Below, one piece after another: positions 43,529-50,895 of a stretch of 64,000 nt of DNA. The notes under the pieces were generated by a model. The model searched no databases and was not told the DNA's origin. It saw only the letters and a program-made list of their open reading frames with translations. The stretch is from contig NZ_FQXY01000007.1 in the NCBI RefSeq assembly GCF_900130125.1, positions 248,001 through 312,000 on the forward strand, written 5' to 3'. Numbering within the stretch: the stretch's first letter is position 1; each line of letters begins with the position of its first letter. The stretch is from Bacteroides congonensis. Lineage in GTDB: Bacteria > Bacteroidota > Bacteroidia > Bacteroidales > Bacteroidaceae. Position numbers and translations under genes: made by a program.

Positions 43529-44476
43529 TTAATTCCAAGTATTTATCCCCACCACCGAGCGTTTCACAAAGTCAATAACCTGTTTGTTCGCTTCATCAAT
43601 TTTCTTATTTTTGAACGGCTTCAGATATGTCTCCGTCACGGTGATGGACGAATGTCCCATTGCTTCGGAAATGATTCCCGGATGTATCTCGCAATAATAA
43701 GCCGTTGTAGCCCAGGTGTGGCGGGCGGTATATGAACTCAGCTTATTTTTAAGTCCCAGCAATTGTCCGAGCAGTTCCAGTTGATGATTGAAGTTGCGCA
43801 ACGCCAATTGATATTCCCGATACGCTTCCTTTGTCCCTTCCCCACTCAAGAGAATCGGAAACAGATAAGGAGACGCTGCATCGGGATTCCTATATTTCTC
43901 CAACAGTAGCATAGCTTCCGGTGTCAGCGTCACGGACAGGGGACGACCGGTCTTACGCCGACGATAAGTTATGACATTTCCTTGCAAGTCGTGCTTACGC
44001 AAATATGCCAGATCGACAAAAGGCAATCCGCGTAGCAGAAACATCAGAATAAAACACTCCCGCGCGCATCTCATACCGGAAGTAATGTTCTCAGGAGCCA
44101 GGTAAGCGAACATTTTCTTCATATCCTCGTCGTCCAACGCACGGTGACGGTCGGCACGCGTACCCGTATATACCGCACTGAACAGGCGCGGCACATATGC
44201 CGCTTTCCGCTGGTCTACCGCACGGTTGATGACGGCACGCAACGTACGCATATAAGTAGACACCGTGTTCCAACTGCATCCGCGCGCGCGAAGACTATTT
44301 TCAAAACACTTCAACCATTCGGAAGTCACTGCCCGAAACGGCAAATAATCCTTCCCCCGGAAAGCTACAATCACATTCAGTGTACTCTTATACACATGGG
44401 CAGTCCCCAGTTTGCCACTGACTTCCAAGCCTTGGGATACTTGTCTCATAAACGAAATTAAATTTTCATTTTTCAT
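43529..44476 (-). CDS. Tyrosine-family site-specific recombinase (invertase)
   Basis: 315 residues from the ATG at 44476 (MKNENLISFM); seven more codons are possible upstream to 44497. The N-terminal SAM-like DNA-binding domain (about 1-105) precedes the catalytic domain with Arg in FLLRGLPFVDLAYLR, Lys in RRRKTGRPLSV, His-x-x-Arg in TARHTWATTA, His in MGHSSITVTETY and nucleophile Tyr in ETYLKPF. The pentad is complete, so the enzyme should be active. It adjoins the right inverted repeat at 43505, so the invertible promoter is the obvious substrate. It might also act at distant sites. Confidence 0.92.
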   Translation of the reverse strand: MKNENLISFMRQVSQGLEVSGKLGTAHVYKSTLNVIVAFRGKDYLPFRAVTSEWLKCFENSLRARGCSWNTVSTYMRTLRAVINRAVDQRKAAYVPRLFSAVYTGTRADRHRALDDEDMKKMFAYLAPENITSGMRCARECFILMFLLRGLPFVDLAYLRKHDLQGNVITYRRRKTGRPLSVTLTPEAMLLLEKYRNPDAASPYLFPILLSGEGTKEAYREYQLALRNFNHQLELLGQLLGLKNKLSSYTARHTWATTAYYCEIHPGIISEAMGHSSITVTETYLKPFKNKKIDEANKQVIDFVKRSVVGINTWN

Positions 44477-44531
44477 AAAATTATTTTCAATAATCAATAC
44501 TTACAAATAAAAAAATTACTTTTAGTAATTC

Positions 44532-44565
44532 CAAAAATACACATATTAAATTTTACATACACAAA
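44532..44565 (-). promoter_or_regulatory. Candidate promoter of the recombinase gene
   Basis: The minus strand reads TATTTTTG at 44532-44539, a perfect -7 box, with TTTG at 44562-44565 after a 22-bp spacer (slightly long). The start codon is about 56 bp downstream. Confidence 0.4.
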
Positions 44566-44618
44566 AAACATAAAATAAAAACTTACGGTTTGAAGTACAT
44601 CTATCAGAAATATTTGCT

Positions 44619-44626
44619 TACATTTG
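44619..44626 (+). promoter_or_regulatory. -7 box of the DUF4248 gene
   Basis: TACATTTG matches TAnnTTTG exactly, about 56 bp before the ATG at 44683. No -33 box at proper spacing. Confidence 0.5.
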
Positions 44627-44682
44627 CACAGTTTTTAGGACAAAGAGTCCTATTGTTATTTTAATTTAAAACAAATAGAATC

Positions 44683-44988
44683 ATGACAACTCATGAATCA
44701 GCCAACAATGGCTACTGTATTAATGGCTTCATGCACTTCTCGGACTTAGCGGTAAACTATTTCCCGGAGTTATCAACTCCCAGTTCCGCCAGCAGAAAAC
44801 TGCGCAGCTGTATCAAAGACAACGACGAGCTATACGCCCAAATGAGCGCTGCGGGTTACACAAAGACAACTTTAGATGTCAGCCCGAAGATGCAACTCAT
44901 CCTCTACCAGTGTTTGGGAGCGCCCGTCATCAAACTGCCGACAACTGCCGACCGTGAAGTTGATAATGTAAACGCCGGCAAGGAATAA
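44683..44988 (+). CDS. DUF4248 domain protein
   Basis: 101 residues. The central part, MHFSDLAVNYFPELSTPSSA followed by RKLRSCIKDNDELYAQM and LDVSPKMQLILYQCLGAP, matches the DUF4248 pattern of small Bacteroides proteins and looks like a helical DNA-binding domain. Such genes usually stand first in a module with a helicase or VirE-like gene, an HU-like gene and an amidase, as here. A regulatory role is plausible but not shown. Confidence 0.7.
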   Translation: MTTHESANNGYCINGFMHFSDLAVNYFPELSTPSSASRKLRSCIKDNDELYAQMSAAGYTKTTLDVSPKMQLILYQCLGAPVIKLPTTADREVDNVNAGKE

Positions 44989-45001
44989 ACGGAAAATCGA
45001 A

Positions 45002-45147
45002 CTATATATTTTTAAATATATATTTTATTATTTATTGTTTATAATGTGTTACGCTAAGCGTTACGCGTATTTTTTCTTGACATATGTAACAATCAATGGC
45101 ACAACCACTTACAAGAAGAAAAAGGTGTTACGCAAAGCGTTACGCAC
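45002..45147. other. AT-rich stretch with two GTTACGC-containing direct repeats
   Basis: 45002-45045 is almost pure A/T. It is followed by GTGTTACGCTAAGCGTTACG starting at 45046 and GTGTTACGCAAAGCGTTACG starting at 45125, 79 bp apart. Each holds two GTTACGC heptamers about one helical turn apart. Together with the 22-bp array to the right this resembles an iteron-type origin region, but no activity can be inferred. Confidence 0.55.
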
Positions 45148-45164
45148 AAATATCCGTTTTTTCG

Positions 45165-45252
45165 TCCCTAAACGGAGTCTCTGATTCGTCCGAACGAAGG
45201 CTCTGTTCACCCCAAACAGACGCTCTGTTTCCCCCAAACGGAACGTCTGTTT
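45165..45252. repeat. Tandem array of four 22-bp palindromic units (array 3)
   Basis: Units start at 45165, 45187, 45209 and 45231, with the consensus CCCCAAACGGACGCTCTGTT followed by two bases. Each has arms AAACRGA and TCTGTTT around a 3-bp centre plus a ~5-bp spacer. Unit 3 is perfect (AAACAGACGCTCTGTTT). Unit 2 changes both arm ends together (GAAC...GTTC), a compensatory change. The array lies 158 bp before the initiator-like gene. The remaining sequence to 45409 holds only a short direct repeat (AAGCTATAT at 45269 and 45301). Confidence 0.85.
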
Positions 45253-45409
45253 TATTTCCTGCCCCAATAAGCTATATCTCAGGATAAAAAAAAATATTTT
45301 AAGCTATATTCTCCACCCGACAACACCTGCGAACCGTGCCGAACATGCCCTATTGCATACGCATGAAAACCGACATATCTTTGCCGGAAATAAAAAAAAC
45401 GCTCAACTT

Positions 45410-46027
45410 ATGAAAAAATTTAATTTCCAGTCCATGACGGCACACGGGTTCCTCATCATCCCCAAATCTTTGCTGCAACAGCAGATTGACATCGGGCATG
45501 GTTGCGAAGGGAATACAGAGGCGCTCCTGATTATGCTTATGAAGGTCAACTATTCGGAGACGCAATATACCGGATACCAGAACAAGGAGCTCCTGTGCCC
45601 GCGGGGCGAAAGCATGCACAGCTACCGCGACTGGAGCCGGATTTTCAACTGGAGCATCCCCCGGACTTTCCGCCTGATTCATGACCTGGCCACCGCAGGA
45701 GTGATAGAAATCATCCCGCATGAGGACAAATCCCTGCATATCCGCATAGTGGAATATGACAAATGGGTGGGGAATCCCGAAGCGATGAAGAAAAAGAAAG
45801 CCGTCAACGAGAAGTTCTTCCACTTCTGGGACGAGTATCACGCCATTACGCAACTTCCCAAAGAGAACATAGCCAAAGCGCAGCGCGAATGGAAAAAACT
45901 CAGTTGCAAAGAACAGCAACTCGCCATCGACAAAATCGAGGAATATTATTTCCATCAGACGAATTCCAAATATGTCCTGCATGCAGGCAGTTACTTATCC
46001 AATAAAGCGTTTCTTAATGAATACTGA
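45410..46027 (+). CDS. Replication-initiator-like or helicase-loader-like protein
   Basis: 205 residues from the ATG at 45410 (MKKFNFQSM); 19 more codons are open upstream but do not look conserved. The N-terminal half (LLIMLMKVNYSETQYTGYQN, then WSIPRTFRLIHDLATAGVIE) looks like a winged helix-turn-helix as in replication initiators. The C-terminal half is charged and helical (FHFWDEYHAITQLPKENIAK). Its stop overlaps the start of a DnaB-type helicase gene by 11 bp, so the two are translationally coupled. This pairing suggests loader or initiator function. The family was not recognised by name. Confidence 0.6.
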   Translation: MKKFNFQSMTAHGFLIIPKSLLQQQIDIGHGCEGNTEALLIMLMKVNYSETQYTGYQNKELLCPRGESMHSYRDWSRIFNWSIPRTFRLIHDLATAGVIEIIPHEDKSLHIRIVEYDKWVGNPEAMKKKKAVNEKFFHFWDEYHAITQLPKENIAKAQREWKKLSCKEQQLAIDKIEEYYFHQTNSKYVLHAGSYLSNKAFLNEY

Positions 46028-47396
46028 GAACCGGGTTTCACCACAAGCGCCCGAAGTGGAAGAGGCTATCATAGGCGCCTGCCTTATCGAGCAGGACGCC
46101 TTGCCGCTGATAGCGGGGAAGTTACGCCCGGAGATGTTTTATGTGATGCGTCACCAGTTGATTTTCAGCGCTTTGCTCGCCATGCACCAGGCGGGTATGA
46201 AGATAGATATCCTCACCGTGAAAGAGGAGCTTGCCCGCCGGGGAAAGCTTGAGGATGCGGGCGGTGCCTTCGGCATCACGCAGTTGAGCAGCAAAGTGGC
46301 AAGCTCCGCACATATCGAGTATCACGCGCAGATAGTGCATGAGAAGTTCCTGAGACGGGAGATGATTCTGGGACTGAACAAGCTGCTCTCCTGCTCGTTG
46401 GACGAAACCATAGATATAGGTGACACACTGGTGGACGCGCACAACCTGCTCGACCGTCTCGAAGGGGAATCCGGACGCCACAGTAATATGCGCGACATGA
46501 ATACGCTGATGGCGGACGCCATGACGGAAGCCGAGGGGCGTATCGCCCGGAGCGTGAACGGCGTGACGGGCGTTCCTACGGGACTGACGGATTTGGATCG
46601 CATGACGTCCGGTCTGCAGAACGGTGAACTGGTGGTTATCGCTGCGCGTCCCGGCGTTGGGAAGACGGGATTTGCATTGCATTTGGCACGAAACGCGGCA
46701 ATGGCGGGGTATGCCGTAGCGGTCTACAGTCTTGAGATGCAGGGAGAAAGGTTGGCAGACCGGTGGCTGACGGGGGCAAGCAATGTCAGTGCCGGTCATT
46801 GGCGCGGGGGAACAGTCAGCCCTCAGGAGATGGCGGAAGCACGTGCCGTGGCTGCCGGACTGGCACGGTTGCCGATTCATGTGGATGACAGTACGGTGGT
46901 CAGTATGGAGCATGTGCGCTCCAGCGCACGGTTGCTGCAAAGCCGTAACGAGTGCGGCATGATTATCATTGATTATCTGCAACTCTGCGACATGAGCAGC
47001 GGACAGAGCAACCGCAACCGCGAACAAGAAGTGGCACAGACGGCACGGAAGGCGAAGTTGCTGGCTAAGGAACTGAACGTACCGGTGGTACTGCTGAGCC
47101 AGTTGAACCGTCTGTCGGAAGGACAGATAGACAGGCGTCCCGAACTGAGCCAGCTACGCGAAAGCGGGGCTATCGAACAGGATGCGGATATGGTGATACT
47201 GCTTTATCGGCCGGTGTTGGCACGGCTGACCACAGACAGGGAAAGTGGTTACCCGACAAAAGACCTTGGAATAGCCATCATTGCCAAACAACGTAACGGG
47301 GAGACGGGAAACGCTTACTTCAGCCACAATCCGGAAATGACGAAGATTACGGATTATGTCCCACCATTGGAGTATCTGCAAAAACATGCCAAATGA
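46017..47396 (+). CDS. DnaB-type replicative helicase paralogue
   Basis: 459 residues from the ATG at 46017 (MNTENRVSPQAPEVEEAIIG); a longer frame to 45972 lies inside the previous gene. The DnaB N-terminal domain (about 10-110) is followed by a RecA-like core: P-loop VIAARPGVGKTGFALHLARN, Walker B MIIIDYLQLCDM, arginine-finger region LRESGAIEQDADMVILLYRP and IIAKQRNGETG. It is somewhat shorter than a chromosomal DnaB. Phages and plasmids often carry such helicases beside a loader. It belongs to the DUF4248-to-amidase module and may drive local replication. Confidence 0.9.
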   Translation: MNTENRVSPQAPEVEEAIIGACLIEQDALPLIAGKLRPEMFYVMRHQLIFSALLAMHQAGMKIDILTVKEELARRGKLEDAGGAFGITQLSSKVASSAHIEYHAQIVHEKFLRREMILGLNKLLSCSLDETIDIGDTLVDAHNLLDRLEGESGRHSNMRDMNTLMADAMTEAEGRIARSVNGVTGVPTGLTDLDRMTSGLQNGELVVIAARPGVGKTGFALHLARNAAMAGYAVAVYSLEMQGERLADRWLTGASNVSAGHWRGGTVSPQEMAEARAVAAGLARLPIHVDDSTVVSMEHVRSSARLLQSRNECGMIIIDYLQLCDMSSGQSNRNREQEVAQTARKAKLLAKELNVPVVLLSQLNRLSEGQIDRRPELSQLRESGAIEQDADMVILLYRPVLARLTTDRESGYPTKDLGIAIIAKQRNGETGNAYFSHNPEMTKITDYVPPLEYLQKHAK

Positions 47397-47523
47397 AACC
47401 GTTTTACGCCCGATTTACAATAAATATTTCACAACAATAAGCGTTTGTTCATTTTGGTTGGAAACGGTTGTTTTTCGCTAGGAAATAATTAGCAGAATAC
47501 TTGACTTTGCCTTTCTGATTTCG

Positions 47524-47531
47524 TATCTTTG
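47524..47531 (+). promoter_or_regulatory. -7 box before the HU-like gene
   Basis: TATCTTTG, a perfect match, about 55 bp upstream of the ATG at 47586. A weak CTTG lies at the -33 position. It suggests the last three genes of the module have their own promoter. Confidence 0.5.
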
Positions 47532-47585
47532 TAAGGTCGTAAGGACAGAAAAATATTATTACTTAAACCTTAACTTTTTCAAATT

Positions 47586-48092
47586 ATGAACGTATTGGTG
47601 GAGCGCTATCAGCGCAGAAAGAATGTGAGCCAGGAAGACTCACAGGTGTTGTATTATGTACGCCAGAAATCGGGTACTGTGAGGGTGATGGACGTCAATA
47701 AGCTGGCGGATGCCATCGAAGCGAATTCCTCGCTCACGGCGGGAGATGTGAAGCACGCTATCGAAGCTTTTGTGGAGCAGTTGCGCCTGTCGCTTACGCA
47801 AGGTGATAAGGTGAAGATTGACGGGTTGGGGACTTTCCATATCACGCTGAGCAGCGAGGGCACGGAGAAGGAGAAGGATTGCACGGTGCGTTGCATCCGC
47901 AAGGTGAATGTCCGGTTTGTGGCTGATAAGGCGCTGCATCTGGTGAATACGAGTCACACCACTACCCGAAGTGAGAATAACGTGGATTTCGTCCTGGCGG
48001 GAAAGGGTGATGCTAAAGGTGGTTCTGAAGGGGGAAACGGCGGCGGTTCCGGTGAAGGGGACAACGGGGAAACTCCGGATCCGGCAGCATAA
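47586..48092 (+). CDS. HU-like DNA-binding protein with glycine-rich tail
   Basis: 168 residues. Residues ~15-125 follow the HU-like fold found in Bacteroides HIG-type proteins (LADAIEANSSLTAGDVKHAI, GDKVKIDGLGTFHITLSSEG, VRFVADKALHLVNTS). The last ~30 residues are Gly/Ser/Asp/Glu-rich (GSEGGNGGGSGEGDNGE), a flexible acidic tail. Such proteins usually sit next to an N-acetylmuramoyl-L-alanine amidase gene, as here. It probably binds DNA structurally; its specific role is not known. Confidence 0.82.
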   Translation: MNVLVERYQRRKNVSQEDSQVLYYVRQKSGTVRVMDVNKLADAIEANSSLTAGDVKHAIEAFVEQLRLSLTQGDKVKIDGLGTFHITLSSEGTEKEKDCTVRCIRKVNVRFVADKALHLVNTSHTTTRSENNVDFVLAGKGDAKGGSEGGNGGGSGEGDNGETPDPAA

Positions 48093-48234
48093 AGGCTGTC
48101 CCTTTCCTTGAGTTAAACCTCATTAATGAACAGTTCCACACGGATGCCGGGGAGTAGTTATTTTATCCCCGGCATGTGGTTCATGCTTTCTCTCCCATTT
48201 TCTAATTTCATGTTTCAATTTTCAATTTACTAAG

Positions 48235-48552
48235 ATGTTAGATAAAATCATAGAGATTATTATGACGATTCTACCCTTTTTGGGCAGTAACCGCAAGAAG
48301 CGCAAGGTTATGGCGCAAGAGGTCAAAGAGTTCAGCGAATTGGTGAAAGGCCAGTATTCTTTTCTGATGCAACAGTTGGAGAAGGTGTTGAAGGATTATT
48401 TCGACCTTAGTTCGAGGGTGAAGGAGATGCATACGGAGATTTTCTCGTTGCGAGGACAGTTGGCGCAGGCTGCAGCTTTGCAGTGTGTCAATAAGGAATG
48501 TGCACAGCGCAGCAATACAGGCAGCGCAGGCATGAGTTTGAAGGAAGCCTGA
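48235..48552 (+). CDS. Small protein with hydrophobic N-terminus and coiled coil
   Basis: 105 residues, family not recognised. Begins with a hydrophobic helix (MLDKIIEIIMTILPFLG), followed by a basic patch (NRKKRKVM) and a helical, coiled-coil-like stretch (ELVKGQYSFLMQQLEKVLKD, then SSRVKEMHTEIFSLRGQLAQ). The topology is compatible with a holin- or spanin-like accessory to the amidase. Its stop codon TGA overlaps the amidase ATG by one base, showing tight translational coupling. Function is inferred from position only. Confidence 0.6.
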   Translation: MLDKIIEIIMTILPFLGSNRKKRKVMAQEVKEFSELVKGQYSFLMQQLEKVLKDYFDLSSRVKEMHTEIFSLRGQLAQAAALQCVNKECAQRSNTGSAGMSLKEA

Positions 48553-49013
48553 TGTCGGAAGTTATGCGACCTATAAACCTGATAGTAGTCCACTGTTCCG
48601 CTACACGCGAGGACAGGGACTTTACGGAATATGACTTGGATGTCTGCCATCGCAGACGGGGATTCAACGGGGCGGGGTATCATTTCTATATCCGCAAGAA
48701 TGGGGATATAAAGTCTACCCGGGCGATAGAGAAAATCGGAGCGCATGCGAAAGGTTTCAATTGTGAAAGTATCGGCATTTGTTACGAGGGCGGACTTGAC
48801 AGTAAAGGACGGCCGAAGGATACGCGTACCGAGTGGCAGAAACATTCTCTGCGGGTGCTGATTCTGACATTATTGAGGGATTATCCGGGTTGCCGGGTAT
48901 GCGGGCATCGGGATTTGAGCCCGGACTTGGACGGGAATGGGGAGATTGAGCCGGAAGAATGGATTAAGGCTTGCCCTTGCTTTGATGCTGAGACTGACTG
49001 GGGAAAAGTGTAA
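48552..49013 (+). CDS. N-acetylmuramoyl-L-alanine amidase (T7-lysozyme/PGRP type)
   Basis: 153 residues from the ATG at 48552 (MSEVMRPIN), which overlaps the preceding stop; a longer frame from 48498 is unlikely. Amidase_2 fold with zinc ligands His in IVVHCSATRE, His in CGHRDLSPDLDGNG and Cys in KACPCFDAE. FNGAGYHFYIRKNGDIKSTR and GAHAKGFNCESIGICYEGG are typical. It cleaves the bond between N-acetylmuramic acid and L-alanine in peptidoglycan. No signal peptide, so release would need lysis, a holin or another route. The IS1182 element starts 17 bp after the stop codon. Confidence 0.92.
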   Translation: MSEVMRPINLIVVHCSATREDRDFTEYDLDVCHRRRGFNGAGYHFYIRKNGDIKSTRAIEKIGAHAKGFNCESIGICYEGGLDSKGRPKDTRTEWQKHSLRVLILTLLRDYPGCRVCGHRDLSPDLDGNGEIEPEEWIKACPCFDAETDWGKV

Positions 49014-49029
49014 TCTCCCCCAAAAAAAG

Positions 49030-50878
49030 AAGAGGTTGTGTCAAAACGTTGGCACAACCTCTTTTATATTTTACAGTTCTGCTATATTTTCTTTTGGCTA
49101 TGCTGCTTTTTCCTCATGCATTTAGCAACAAGTTGCTATATTCCAATTATATCGGGTTATAAATAGTCCCATAAACATATATTTGGCAACTGTAATGAGC
49201 CCCTTTCCTTCTTTTATCAGTTTAGCACACATTTTTTTGATATTAAAGGCTATAGCAAAGAAAGCAAAGTCCATTGTAACCTTGTCTTCTCCCACATGCC
49301 GGAATCTTCTGTATGCCATGTTGTATTTCATTTGTCCAAACACAGCCTCTGGTTCTATACACCTCCTGCCTCTATGCTTGATACCTTCTTCTGAGAGCAA
49401 CCTTTCCCGTGCCTGCCGTTTGTATTGATTTAATCGGTGGTTGACTTCTATAATACGGTTCCCCCGAGCTTTAAAACAACTGCCACGCAAAGGGCAACCT
49501 TCGCATCTTTTTGCTTTATACCGGGCACTTTCGATGATGTATCCGCTCGCTGTCTTGTCACGTTTGGTTCCTATACGGTTCATGTGCTGTCCCATAGGAC
49601 AAACGTAATAATCCTCTTGGGCATTGTAATGGAGACTTTCGGCATGGAACGGGTTGGGAGTATAACGAGGACGCTGTTCTTTATGGAAGTAATTGTACTT
49701 GATGAAGGCTTCTATCCCATTCTCCTGCATGAACCGGTAATTTTCTTCCGAACCGTAACCGGAGTCTGCCACACAGATATTCGGTAAACGGTTATAGCGG
49801 TACTGGAAAGAGTGGAAAAAAGGTATGAGGGTCAGTGTATCGGTAGGGTTGGGAAACAGACGGAAGTCTGTGATGAATTGGTTTTCAGTACCTATTTGCA
49901 GATTATATCCGGGTTTGGTCTGCCCGTTCTTCATGGCATCTTCTTTCATGCGCATGAATGTGGCACCAGGATCGGTCTTGGAATAGGAGTTACGTTCTCC
50001 AAGGGTATCAAGGTGATTGTCGTATTCTATCAGCTTGTCACGATACCCTTCAAGTTCCATGACCTGCTTCTTCTTTTTGCGCAGGGCTTTCTTTTCTTCC
50101 TTATCCTTTGTTGCAGGCTGGCGTTCCAGGGCTTCTTTAAGTTCATCCACTATGTCAGAGAGCCTGCAGGGAGTAAACTCCACGGATGTGTCTTTTATAG
50201 AGTTCTCCTGTGCAATGGCTTGATCCACCTGCTCCAAGAGAATACGGATTTTATCCATTAGTATCGTACGGTTCCGTTCGACTGTCTTGCGCCAGACAAA
50301 AGTATATTTGTTGGCTTTGGATTCAATCTTGGTGCCGTCGATATACTCTACATCAAGGCTGATGAAACCTTTATCGGCAAGGACAAGAACCAACTGGGTA
50401 AATACATTATTTATTTCCTCCTTTACACGGTTACGAAAACGGTTGATCGTGATAAAATCCGGATGCTCATTACCGGCAAGCCAAATATAATGAATGTCAC
50501 GAAGGAGGTGCTTCTCTATTTTACGGCAAGAATAGATATTATTCATGTAGGCGTAGATTATCACCTTAAGCATCATTTTAGGATGATAAGGACAACGGCC
50601 CGTTTCCTTATAAAGCTTCTTGAAACTCTCAAGATTGAGATTGTCAATAACAGCATTCACGATGCGGACTGGGTCGGTCGCAGCTATGTTTTCATCAATT
50701 CTTTGTGGAAAAAGAACGGTTTGATTGGGAATGTAAGGATGAAAATGTAACTTTGCCATAACGAAAAACTTTATACCTAAAGATACGAAAACTTTGGGTA
50801 ATAACAAAGCCCGGGCTTGAGAAAGTCTGGGCTTTGCGCATAAAAAAAGGCTGTGTCAGCGTTTTGACACAACCTCTT
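49030..50878 (-). mobile_element. IS1182-family insertion sequence
   Basis: About 1.85 kb bounded by imperfect terminal inverted repeats of ~37 bp. Both ends read inwards as AAGAGGTTGTGTCAAAACG, then TTGGCACAACC on the left and CTGACACAGCC on the right. Each end is also a hairpin with terminator potential. One transposase gene (49122-50759) fills the element. No clear target-site duplication was seen around 49030 and 50878. It lies 17 bp after the amidase gene and 18 bp from the metalloprotease stop codon. Confidence 0.85.
49122..50759 (-). CDS. IS1182-family DDE transposase
   Basis: 545 residues from the ATG at 50759 (MAKLHFHPYIPNQTVLFP); the upstream extension to 50807 is dismissed. The N-terminal DUF772-type domain reads HPKMMLKVIIYAYMNNIYSC and DFITINRFR. 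The catalytic domain starts with EYIDGTKIESKANKYTFVW (first Asp), continues with NICVADSGYGSEENYRFMQE (second Asp), and ends with RCIEPEAVFGQMKYNMAYRR (Glu). A Cys-rich linker (CEGCPLRGSC) lies between. It appears intact. A hairpin at 50806-50835 upstream of the gene may limit read-in transcription. Confidence 0.93.
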   Translation of the reverse strand: MAKLHFHPYIPNQTVLFPQRIDENIAATDPVRIVNAVIDNLNLESFKKLYKETGRCPYHPKMMLKVIIYAYMNNIYSCRKIEKHLLRDIHYIWLAGNEHPDFITINRFRNRVKEEINNVFTQLVLVLADKGFISLDVEYIDGTKIESKANKYTFVWRKTVERNRTILMDKIRILLEQVDQAIAQENSIKDTSVEFTPCRLSDIVDELKEALERQPATKDKEEKKALRKKKKQVMELEGYRDKLIEYDNHLDTLGERNSYSKTDPGATFMRMKEDAMKNGQTKPGYNLQIGTENQFITDFRLFPNPTDTLTLIPFFHSFQYRYNRLPNICVADSGYGSEENYRFMQENGIEAFIKYNYFHKEQRPRYTPNPFHAESLHYNAQEDYYVCPMGQHMNRIGTKRDKTASGYIIESARYKAKRCEGCPLRGSCFKARGNRIIEVNHRLNQYKRQARERLLSEEGIKHRGRRCIEPEAVFGQMKYNMAYRRFRHVGEDKVTMDFAFFAIAFNIKKMCAKLIKEGKGLITVAKYMFMGLFITRYNWNIATCC

Positions 50879-50895
50879 TTGTATTTATAATCCTT

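Noticed and set aside
46122..47027. 301-residue minus-strand ORF
   Set aside because: Antisense shadow of the DnaB-type helicase gene.
49020..50890. Target-site duplication of the IS1182 element
   Set aside because: The bases outside 49030 and 50878 do not show a convincing direct repeat.
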